Shown here: piece after piece, positions 8,200-15,038 of the stretch | How positions within the stretch are numbered: the stretch's first letter is position 1 | Layout: the number at the start of each line of letters is the position of its first letter | From: Comamonadaceae bacterium | Lineage (GTDB): Bacteria > Pseudomonadota > Gammaproteobacteria > Burkholderiales > Burkholderiaceae_C | Direction: 5' to 3' | Assembly: GCA_009996515.1 (NCBI GenBank) | Contig: JAACZV010000023.1 | Span: 31,332 to 95,331, forward strand | DNA length: 64,000 nt | Made by a program: the position numbers and the translations under genes | The notes under the pieces: model-generated | The model's input: only the letters and a program-made list of their open reading frames with translations | The model's database searches: none | What the model was told of the DNA's origin: nothing

Positions 8200-8625
8200 T
8201 CAGCGCAGCGTGTAGCCGCGCCCGTCCATGCAGGCGTCCACGGCGCGGTTGAAGACGCTGCTGTCTGCCATCGCCGCCGGCTGGGTGGTGGCCCAGCGGT
8301 TGCATTCGCGCTGGTCGAATTCGATCTGCGCCTGGCTCTGGCCGTTGCGCGGGTAGATGACCGGCGCGGGGCGGCTCGGCACATAGGCCGGGGCGGGCGG
8401 CAGCGGCGGGGGCGGCACATAGACCACGTCGGGCGCCCGGTCGGCCTGGCTGGCCAGCGCGATCAGCGGCACCGCCAGCGCCAGGCCCAGCACCAGCCCG
8501 CCCAGCCCCGCGCCGCCGTGATGGTGATAGCGCGGCCCCGGGCCGTAGCCACGCGGGCCTGCACTGGCCAGCCCGGTGGCGGCCACCAAGGTGGAAACGA
8601 TCAGCGTGCGGACAAGTGGTTTCAC
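8200..8625 (-). CDS. Exported Pro/Gly-rich small protein of unknown function
   Basis: A 141-residue protein starting at GTG 8625. The N-terminus is a Sec-type signal (positive VKPLVRT, then LIVSTLVAATGLASAG). A Gly/His-rich stretch and a second hydrophobic segment GLGGLVLGLALAVPLIALA follow, then a proline-rich linker (PPPPLPPAP) and a conserved-looking C-terminus IEFDQRECNRWAT...AVDACMDGRGYTLR with two cysteines. Similar exported proteins with a glycine-zipper-like segment are common in beta-proteobacteria, without known function. Reading the frame on to 9795 would only cover antisense sequence of rarD, so the upstream extension is rejected. Confidence 0.65.
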   Translation of the reverse strand: MKPLVRTLIVSTLVAATGLASAGPRGYGPGPRYHHHGGAGLGGLVLGLALAVPLIALASQADRAPDVVYVPPPPLPPAPAYVPSRPAPVIYPRNGQSQAQIEFDQRECNRWATTQPAAMADSSVFNRAVDACMDGRGYTLR

Positions 8626-8723
8626 GGCGGACTCACTGGAGAGGTCTGGCCCGCAGCCAACGCCGGGCGGACGGCTGCCGTTGACGCCGGCGGCCCCGTC
8701 CGCTTGTAAAGACGCGGCGCCGC

Positions 8724-9608
8724 TCAGAGCGGCCGGAGCGCCAGCGCCCGGCGGGTCTGCCACAGGCCCTCCGCGCTGTACACCGCCAGCGCGCCCCAGA
8801 TGAAACCGAAGGCCACCAGCCGGCTCGCGTCCATGCTCTCCTTGAACAGGAACACCCCCAGCAGGAACTGCAGCGACGGCGACGCGTACTGCACGATGCC
8901 CAGCGTGGCCAGCGGAATGCGCCGTGCGCCGGCCGCGAACAGCAGCAGCGCGCCGGCCGTGACCGGCCCGGTGCCGATCAGCCAGGCCCAGTCCACGGCG
9001 GTCTGGCCGGCCATGCTGCCGTCCTGGCTCCACCAGATCAGGCCGGCCGCCGCCAGCGGCGCGAGGATCAGCGTCTCCAGCGTCAGGCCCTCGATGGCGC
9101 CCAGCGCCGCGGTCTTGCGCATCAGGCCGTAGAGGCCGAAGCTGATCGCCAGCACCAGCGCCACCCAGGGCAGGCGCCCGGCCGCCAGCGTCAGCCAGAC
9201 CACGCCCAGGGTCGCCAGCCCCACGGCCAGCCACTGCACGGGCCGCGGCCGCTCCTGCAGCACCGCAAAACCCAGCGCCACGTTGACCAGCGGGTTGATG
9301 AAATAGCCCAGGCTGGCGTCGATGACATGGCCGTGGCCCACCGCCCAGACATAGGTCAGCCAGTTGACGGCGATCAGCGCGGCCGACAGCGCGAAGCGCC
9401 GCCAGGTCGCCGCGCTCACCCCGCGCAGCCATTTCAGATGACCCGTCGCCAGCAGCACGATGGCGACAAAGACCAGCGACCACAGCGTGCGATGGGCCAC
9501 GATCTGCAGCGCCGGGATGGTGGCGATCTGGCGGAAGTAAAGCGGGAACAGCCCCCAGCTCAGATAGGCGCCGAGGGCATAGAAGACACCGGAATTCATC
9601 GCCGGCAT
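8724..9608 (-). CDS. rarD: RarD-type EamA family transporter
   Basis: A 294-residue inner membrane protein with about ten hydrophobic segments, the usual size for RarD. Diagnostic parts are GAYLSWGLFPLYF near the start, EASLGYFINPLVN-like DASLGYFINPLVN, GLYGLMRKTAALG and TLGIVQYASPSLQFLLGVFLF. It is a drug/metabolite-superfamily permease whose substrate is not established. The start could be ATG 9608 or ATG 9599; GAGA directly precedes 9608. It stands alone on the minus strand. Confidence 0.9.
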   Translation of the reverse strand: MPAMNSGVFYALGAYLSWGLFPLYFRQIATIPALQIVAHRTLWSLVFVAIVLLATGHLKWLRGVSAATWRRFALSAALIAVNWLTYVWAVGHGHVIDASLGYFINPLVNVALGFAVLQERPRPVQWLAVGLATLGVVWLTLAAGRLPWVALVLAISFGLYGLMRKTAALGAIEGLTLETLILAPLAAAGLIWWSQDGSMAGQTAVDWAWLIGTGPVTAGALLLFAAGARRIPLATLGIVQYASPSLQFLLGVFLFKESMDASRLVAFGFIWGALAVYSAEGLWQTRRALALRPL

Positions 9609-9685
9609 TCTCGGTGCGGGTAATCCCCGCTGCTGTCGCGAGGGCTTCGCCGTCGAATCGGCCCCGCCTCGTTCGTCGTACCGCC

Positions 9686-9955
9686 ATGGCCCTGATCGAA
9701 TTCACGCCCCAGCTGCACCGCTTTGTCGACACCCCCCGGGTCGAGACCCCGGCGTCCGTGCTCGGCGAGGGCCTGGATGCCGCCTTCGCGATCAACCCCA
9801 GGTTGCGCGGCTACATCCTCGACGACCAGGGCCATCTGCGGCCCAACGTGGTCGTCTTCATCGACGGCCGGCGCGCGCGCGACCTGCGTGGCCTGACCGA
9901 CCCGCTGGGCCCGCACAGCCGGGTCCATGTCCTGCAAGCACTCTCCGGAGGTTGA
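9686..9955 (+). CDS. MoaD/ThiS-family ubiquitin-like small protein
   Basis: An 89-residue protein beginning MALIEFTPQLHRFVDTP and ending in ALSGG. The segment PNVVVFIDGRRARDLRGL followed by a terminal Gly-Gly matches the beta-grasp sulfur-carrier/ubiquitin-like family, in which the C-terminal glycine is adenylated and can become a thiocarboxylate. No E1-like ThiF/MoeB or molybdopterin gene is nearby, so the pathway is unknown. The next gene starts one base after the stop and its ribosome site lies inside this gene, so translation is coupled. Confidence 0.75.
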   Translation: MALIEFTPQLHRFVDTPRVETPASVLGEGLDAAFAINPRLRGYILDDQGHLRPNVVVFIDGRRARDLRGLTDPLGPHSRVHVLQALSGG

Positions 9956-9956
9956 G

Positions 9957-11039
9957 ATGGCAACTGACCGTGCCTGGGCCGCGACCCGCAAAGGCCTGTT
10001 CGAACTGCGTCGCCGCGGCGGCCCGAATGGCCGCTGGCAGGTGGAGCGGCTCAGCTTCGTCGCCGACCCGGTCACCATGCTGCTGCCGCCCGACGCCTCG
10101 GGCCATATGCTGGCCGGCCTCAACCTCGGCCACTTCGGCCCCAAGCTGCACGCCAGCGACGACGCCGGCCAGAGCTGGCGCGAGGTGGCCGCGCCCAGCT
10201 TCCCCCCGCAGCCGCCCGAGGCCGAGGGGCCGGCGTGGAAGCTGGAGCAGGTGTTCGCGCTGGAGCGCGCCGGCGACGCGATCTGGTGCGGCAGCATGCC
10301 CGGCGGGCTGTTCGTCAGCCGCGACCGCGGCGAGTCCTGGCGGCTGGACGAGACGCTGTGGCGCGACCCGCGGCGCCTGCAATGGGTGGGCGGCGGCACG
10401 GCGGTGCCGGCCCTGCATTCCATCTGCCCCCACCCGACCCGGCCGCAGGAGCTGCTGGTCGGCGTCTCCTGCGGCGGCGCCTGGCGCACCACCGATGGCG
10501 GCCAGACCTGGGGCCTGCGCGCCAAGGGCATGCGCGCCGACTTCATGCCGCCCGAGCTGGCGGGCGACGAGAACTCGCAAGACCCCCACCTCATCGTGCG
10601 CTGCCGCGACGCGCCCGACGTGCTCTGGTGCCAGCATCACTGCGGCATCTTCCGCTCGGTCGACAACGGCGCCAGCTGGCAGGCGGTGGTGGCCCAGCCG
10701 TCCAGCTTCGGCTTCGCCGTCGCGGCCCATCCCGCCGACGCGCAGACGGCCTGGTTCGTGCCGGCCGTGAAGGACGAGCGCCGCATCCCGGTCGACGCCG
10801 CGCTGTGCGTGACCCGCACCCGCGACGGCGGCCAGACCTTCGAGACCTTGCGAGACGGCCTGCCGCAACAGCATTGCTACGACCTGGTGTTCCGCCATGG
10901 GCTGGCGGTGGACGAGGCCGGCGAGCAGCTGATGATGGGCTCGACGACCGGCGGCCTCTGGGCCAGCGGCGACGCGGGCGACAGCTGGCAGGCCATCCCG
11001 GCCCGCCTGCCGCCGGTTTACGCCGTCAAGTTCGGCTGA
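9957..11039 (+). CDS. Asp-box (BNR) beta-propeller protein, sialidase/sortilin-like fold
   Basis: A 360-residue protein with six Asp-box-like repeats: ASDDAGQSWRE, SRDRGESWRL, TTDGGQTWGL, SVDNGASWQA, TRDGGQTFET and SGDAGDSWQA. This predicts a beta-propeller of the kind seen in sialidases and VPS10 domains. No signal peptide is seen, so a cytoplasmic location is likely, and sialidase catalytic residues cannot be confirmed. The ATG at 9957 has a strong GGAGG site and is coupled to the MoaD-like gene. Its 3' end overlaps convergent ppk2 by 14 bases. The enzymatic role is unknown. Confidence 0.75.
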   Translation: MATDRAWAATRKGLFELRRRGGPNGRWQVERLSFVADPVTMLLPPDASGHMLAGLNLGHFGPKLHASDDAGQSWREVAAPSFPPQPPEAEGPAWKLEQVFALERAGDAIWCGSMPGGLFVSRDRGESWRLDETLWRDPRRLQWVGGGTAVPALHSICPHPTRPQELLVGVSCGGAWRTTDGGQTWGLRAKGMRADFMPPELAGDENSQDPHLIVRCRDAPDVLWCQHHCGIFRSVDNGASWQAVVAQPSSFGFAVAAHPADAQTAWFVPAVKDERRIPVDAALCVTRTRDGGQTFETLRDGLPQQHCYDLVFRHGLAVDEAGEQLMMGSTTGGLWASGDAGDSWQAIPARLPPVYAVKFG

Positions 11040-11895
11040 GCTTGTTGCGGATGGCGGCCAGTTCGCCGGCGTCCAGCGCAGGCGGCGGGTAGCTCAGCTT
11101 CAGCGCCGTCAGCGCGTCGACGATGACCTGCGACACGATGAGGCGGGCATTGCGCTTGTCGTCGGCCGGCACGGCGTACCAGGGCGCATGCGCGCTGCTG
11201 GTGGCGGCCAGCGCCTCGCCATAGGCCCGCATGTACTGGGGCCACAGCTCGCGCTCGGCCATGTCGTCGGCGCTGAACTTCCAGTTCTTGGCCGGGTCGT
11301 CCAGCCGTGCGAGCAGGCGGCGGCGCTGCTCCTGCTTGGACAGGTGCAGGAAGAACTTGATGACCCGCGTGCCGTTGCGATGCAGGTGCCGTTCCAGGCC
11401 GTTGATGGACTCGTAGCGCTCGGCCCAGATCCTGGGCGCCTTCGCCGCCTCCCGGGGCAGCGACTGCGCCTTCAGGATCTCGGGGTGGGCGCGCACGATC
11501 AGCACCTCTTCGTAATAGGAGCGGTTGAAGATGCCGATGCGGCCGCGCTCGGGCAGGCATTGGGTGGTGCGCCACAGGAAGTCATGGTCCAGCTCCTGGG
11601 CGCTGGGATGCTTGAAGCTGAACACCTGGCAGCCCTGCGGGTTCACGCCCGACATCACGTGCTTGATGATGCCGTCCTTGCCGGCCGCATCCATGGCCTG
11701 GAAGATCAGCAGCAGCGCGTAGCGGTTGTGGGCATAGAGCAGGTCTTGCAGCCGGCTCAGGTGCTGCACCTGGGCGTCCAGCTGCTGGCGATAGTCGGCC
11801 TCGTCGCGGTACAGCGGCGCGACGGCCGTGGGCCGGTGCTTGAGCTGCAGCTTCTGGCCGGGCTCGATGCGGTAGGGGCGGGTGTCGATGTCCAT
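11026..11895 (-). CDS. ppk2: Polyphosphate kinase 2 family protein
   Basis: A 289-residue PPK2 protein. Walker A is at residues about 66-76 (FQAMDAAGKDG), followed by KHVMSGVNPQG, the conserved GRIGIFNRSYYEEVL and FFLHLSKQEQRRR. PPK2 enzymes use polyphosphate to phosphorylate nucleoside mono- or diphosphates in the cytoplasm; the substrate class cannot be decided here. The ATG at 11895 follows a GGGAG site. The open frame up to 12054 overlaps truC and is not used. The 3' end overlaps the convergent propeller gene. Confidence 0.9.
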   Translation of the reverse strand: MDIDTRPYRIEPGQKLQLKHRPTAVAPLYRDEADYRQQLDAQVQHLSRLQDLLYAHNRYALLLIFQAMDAAGKDGIIKHVMSGVNPQGCQVFSFKHPSAQELDHDFLWRTTQCLPERGRIGIFNRSYYEEVLIVRAHPEILKAQSLPREAAKAPRIWAERYESINGLERHLHRNGTRVIKFFLHLSKQEQRRRLLARLDDPAKNWKFSADDMAERELWPQYMRAYGEALAATSSAHAPWYAVPADDKRNARLIVSQVIVDALTALKLSYPPPALDAGELAAIRNKLSRT

Positions 11896-11956
11896 GGGGG
11901 CGGGCTCCCGATGCAGGCTCAGGCGCAGCCTAGCGCCAGCGGGCGGGGCTTGGCCG

Positions 11957-12652
11957 TCATGACCGGCGATCCTCCTCCCAACCGGCGCCCGGCGGCGCTT
12001 CCAGCGCCAGCGTCGAACCCAGCAACGGATGCCGGAACTGCAGCCGGTGGGCATGCAACCACAGCCGCTGCCGGCCCAGAAAGGCCGCGACGGCGCGGTT
12101 CAGCGGGCCCTTGCCATGGGTGGCGTCGCCCAGGATGGGGTGGGCCAGATGCTTGAGGTGGCGGCGGATCTGGTGGCGGCGGCCCTGCAGCGGCTCGGCC
12201 TCCAGCAGCGCGACGCGGGTCGTCGCGAAGCGCGGATCGGTGACGAGCGGCCATTCGCGGCGCGCCAGCACGCGCCAGCGCGTCCGCGCCTCCAGCAGCG
12301 GCTGGCCGGTGGACGGCAGCTCCGGGTCGCGCGCCAGCGGATGGTCGACGAGGCCTTCATCCCCGGCCGGCCAGCCGCGCACCCACGCCAGGTAGCGCTT
12401 GTGCATCCGGCCCTGCTCGAACATCGCGCCCAGCAGCGCGGCGACCTCGGGCGACAGCGCGAACAGCAGCACGCCGGAGGTGCCGCGGTCCAGCCGGTGC
12501 ACGGGCCACACCGGCCGGCCGAGCTGGTCGCGCAGTTGCTGCAGCGCGGCCTCGTCCTCATGTGCCGCGAGCTGGGTGCGGTGGACCAGCAGGCCCGGCG
12601 GCTTGTCGATGGCGACGAGGTGCTCGTCCAGATGCAGCAGGGCCAGCGTCAA
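11957..12652 (-). CDS. truC: RluA-family tRNA pseudouridine synthase, TruC type
   Basis: A 231-residue pseudouridine synthase. It has VAIDKPPGLLVHRTQL, the catalytic-aspartate motif HRLDRGTSGVLLFAL, KRYLAWVRGW and QGRRHQIRRHLKHLAHPILGD, all close to E. coli TruC, which modifies U65 of certain tRNAs. The start codon is TTG at 12652, overlapping the upstream stop as TTGA, so translation should be coupled to the YchJ-family gene. A broader RluA assignment is the alternative. Confidence 0.85.
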   Translation of the reverse strand: MTLALLHLDEHLVAIDKPPGLLVHRTQLAAHEDEAALQQLRDQLGRPVWPVHRLDRGTSGVLLFALSPEVAALLGAMFEQGRMHKRYLAWVRGWPAGDEGLVDHPLARDPELPSTGQPLLEARTRWRVLARREWPLVTDPRFATTRVALLEAEPLQGRRHQIRRHLKHLAHPILGDATHGKGPLNRAVAAFLGRQRLWLHAHRLQFRHPLLGSTLALEAPPGAGWEEDRRS

Positions 12653-13047
12653 GCGAGCTCACCGTCCACGTAGAACCATTCGCCGTTCTCGCGCACGAAG
12701 CGGCTGACCTCGTGCAGCCGGTGGGCCCGTCCGCCCAGCTTGCTGCGTGCGACGAACTCGACGCTGCCGTGGTCGGCGTCCTGCAGGGCGCTGCGCTTCA
12801 CGTCCAGGCCCAGCCATTTCAGGCCCGGCTCGGGCGGCTCCAGCTCGGCGGGGCGGGTGCTGGCGTGCCAGCTGGCGAGCAGGTAGTCGCGCCGGTCGAG
12901 CACGAAGGCGGCATAGCGCGAGCGCATCAGCGCCTCGGGCGTGGGGGCGGTCAGTCCCAGGCCGGCGGCATGCGCGGCGTGCAGCGCGCCGCAGCAGCCG
13001 GCGTAGGTGGCCGATCGGCCGCAGGGGCAGGGGGAGTCGGTGGACAT
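12649..13047 (-). CDS. ychJ: YchJ/UPF0225 family protein with SEC-C zinc motif
   Basis: A 132-residue protein with an N-terminal cysteine cluster, CPCGRSATYAGCCG, typical of SEC-C-type zinc binding. The conserved LMRSRYAAFVLDRRDYLLASWH and the C-terminal VSRFVRENGEWFYVDG match the UPF0225/YchJ family (NTF2-like fold). The biochemical role is unknown. The ATG at 13047 begins the family sequence; the longer frame to 13122 adds unconserved residues. The stop overlaps the truC start. Confidence 0.88.
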   Translation of the reverse strand: MSTDSPCPCGRSATYAGCCGALHAAHAAGLGLTAPTPEALMRSRYAAFVLDRRDYLLASWHASTRPAELEPPEPGLKWLGLDVKRSALQDADHGSVEFVARSKLGGRAHRLHEVSRFVRENGEWFYVDGELA

Positions 13048-13160
13048 GGCCGGCACTGTAAGCCGCGGCGGTTTGATCCGCCTCAAGGCGGGCCGGCCGC
13101 CGCGGCGCAAGCATGGACGCACGGGGCGCCATCGCGTCCCGTCCAGAAAGGAGTCCGTCC

Positions 13161-13589
13161 ATGAGTGACTTGCCTTCCGTGCGCAGCAGCTTGTTCGATG
13201 ACTTGCTGCGCGATTTCGCGCCGGGCTATTTCGTGCGCCCGCTGCATGGTGACCCGCTGCCCCAGCAGATCAAGGTCGATGTGAAGGAGAACGCCGACGG
13301 CTTCGTCGTGCATGCCGAGATCGCCGGCGTGGCCAAGGACGACATCCATGTCGCCATCGACGGTCCCGTCGTGTCCGTCAGCGCCGAGGTCAGGCAGCAT
13401 GACGAGAAAAGCGAGGACGACCGCGTGCTGCGCAGCGAGCGCTACTTCGGCTCGGTGTCGCGCAGCCTCAGGCTGCCGGCCGACGTGGATGAAGCGCGCG
13501 CCGTCGCGAAGTACAGCGATGGCGTGCTGACGCTGACGCTGCCCAAGAAGGCGCCGGCCCAGGGCGCCCGCAGGCTGCGCATCGACTGA
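13161..13589 (+). CDS. Hsp20/alpha-crystallin small heat-shock protein
   Basis: A 142-residue small heat-shock chaperone. The alpha-crystallin domain spans residues about 36-130 (IKVDVKENADGFVVHAEIAG to YSDGVLTLTLPKK). The motif GVLTLTLPK and the following short tail are typical. It holds unfolding proteins in the cytoplasm during stress. AAGGAG lies eight bases before the ATG at 13161. No clear heat-shock sigma-factor promoter was recognised upstream. Confidence 0.92.
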   Translation: MSDLPSVRSSLFDDLLRDFAPGYFVRPLHGDPLPQQIKVDVKENADGFVVHAEIAGVAKDDIHVAIDGPVVSVSAEVRQHDEKSEDDRVLRSERYFGSVSRSLRLPADVDEARAVAKYSDGVLTLTLPKKAPAQGARRLRID

Positions 13590-13715
13590 GTCTGGCCGTG
13601 CCTATCCAGGGCCGGCACCGGGCCGGGCATCGCCCCGTTGAGGGCGGGTGATCGCTTTCGGCCGTCTTGTCGCCAGGCGGCTACGCTGCGGGCTTCATCG
13701 CAACGGAGGTGTGGC

Positions 13716-13985
13716 TTGGGCATCGTGGTGTATTGGCTGGAAGGCCAGGGCGAGGCGGCCGGTCCGGTCTGCCAGCTCTTCGGCAGCGCGGAGCTGACGC
13801 AGGCCCTGGCCTGCGCCGAGGACAGGCGCAGGCAGGGGCATCGTCACGTCAGCATCTCCACCGAGCTGGAAGACCATGTCGGCGCACCCGGCGTGGCGGC
13901 GGTGGAAGGCGGCAGGACGCCGGACGGCCAGCCCTATGACTGGTCCAAGGCCGGGCGGGCCGGCAAGGTGCGCCGCGGCCGTTGA
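13716..13985 (+). CDS. Small protein of unknown function (TTG start)
   Basis: An 89-residue protein starting at TTG 13716, six bases after a perfect GGAGG ribosome site at 13705-13709. There is no ATG in a suitable place. The sequence begins GIVVYWLEGQGEAAGP and contains an acidic/Arg middle (ACAEDRRRQGHRHVSIS) and a basic tail GRAGKVRRGR. No signal, membrane segment or known domain is recognised. It lies between hsp20 and the convergent DUF481 gene and is likely its own unit. Confidence 0.6.
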   Translation: MGIVVYWLEGQGEAAGPVCQLFGSAELTQALACAEDRRRQGHRHVSISTELEDHVGAPGVAAVEGGRTPDGQPYDWSKAGRAGKVRRGR

Positions 13986-14111
13986 GACTGGCGCGCGCCG
14001 GTCGACGCATGGCGGGTCGAGCGCCGGGCCGCCCCAGGCCGGCCCGTCCGGGCGATGTGCTGGCCGGTCAACCCGGCCAGCAGGGCAAGACTGGGCGAGG
14101 GGCGCCGTTCC

Positions 14112-14855
14112 TCAGAACTTGTAGCCGAAACCCACGGTCAGCAGGTTCTCGGTCTTCTTCAGGCCCTCGGGCACCTCGCTGTTGTAGCGGCTGGACAGGC
14201 CGGTGTTGAGCGTCCAGCCGCCGCTGATCTGCGTGGCCAGGCCGGCGTCGAAGTTCACCCGCGTGCCGAGGTCGCCGCTGCCGGGGTAGTAGGTCAGGCG
14301 CTGGTTCAGCGTCGTGGTCTCGCTGAGCTTGTGCCTGGACTCCTCGCCCAGCAGTGCCTGCGCGCCGTTGTCCCGCGTGCCGTCGATGAAACGGGTGTCG
14401 GTGTAGCCCACGCCACCGAACAGCTTGACGCTGTGGTGCTCGTCGCGCAGCAGGTGATAGCCCAGGCCGCCGTTCAGGTTGTAGCGGTCGCGCACGCCGG
14501 CGCCGGCCCGGTCGGTCTCGCCCTCCGCGGCGCCGAGGGCGAACCAGTCGGTGCCGAGGTTGAATTCGTAGCGGCCGCCCAGGCGCAGCAGGTCGGCGGT
14601 GGTGGTCTTCACGCCGTCCACCTTGGCGCGGCCGTAGTTGCCGACGCCGTAAAGGCTGATCTTGTCCTGCGCGGTGGCGCGGCTGGTGTTGGCGTTGGCC
14701 GACAGCGTCATACTGTCGTGGTTGCCGCTGGACAGGGCGCCGCCCAGGCTGGCATCGCCATGCCACAGGCCGTCCGGCTGGTCCTGGGCCAGGGCCGCCA
14801 GCGGCGCGGCGAGGGCGAGGGCGGCCGCTGCCGCGGCGAGGGAGTTTCGATACAT
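14112..14855 (-). CDS. DUF481 outer membrane beta-barrel protein
   Basis: A 247-residue protein with a clear Sec signal (MYRNSLAAAAAALALAAP, cleavage after LAQ or nearby). Alternating beta-strand segments follow and the last residue is phenylalanine (VGFGYKF), typical of outer membrane barrels. The pattern GALSSGNHDSMTLSANAN and the YGRAKVDGVKTTTADL stretch fit the DUF481 (YdiY-like) family. AGGAG precedes the ATG at 14855. The frame continues to 17354 only as antisense of the helicase gene and is not used. Function is unknown. Confidence 0.8.
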   Translation of the reverse strand: MYRNSLAAAAAALALAAPLAALAQDQPDGLWHGDASLGGALSSGNHDSMTLSANANTSRATAQDKISLYGVGNYGRAKVDGVKTTTADLLRLGGRYEFNLGTDWFALGAAEGETDRAGAGVRDRYNLNGGLGYHLLRDEHHSVKLFGGVGYTDTRFIDGTRDNGAQALLGEESRHKLSETTTLNQRLTYYPGSGDLGTRVNFDAGLATQISGGWTLNTGLSSRYNSEVPEGLKKTENLLTVGFGYKF

Positions 14856-15026
14856 GGGAGTACTCCTGGTGCAAAGAGAAATCCCCAACGGGTGGCGTCG
14901 GGGATGGGTGACCGTGCCGCGGGCCAGTGGCCCGGCCGTCACGCGGCCATGCTGCCATGAAACTAGGGTTTCCACCCGGTAAAGACCGGTGCGGCGGGCC
15001 GGGCGGGGGCCGAAGAGGCGGCTCCT

Positions 15027-15032
15027 TAAAAT
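15027..15032 (+). promoter_or_regulatory. Candidate -10 element of the uvrD-type gene
   Basis: TAAAAT lies seven bases before the start codon at 15039 in an otherwise GC-rich region. No convincing -35 box is visible. If real, transcription would begin at or next to the ATG and the message would be nearly leaderless, which fits the absence of a ribosome binding site. Confidence 0.35.
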
Positions 15033-15038
15033 GCGTCG

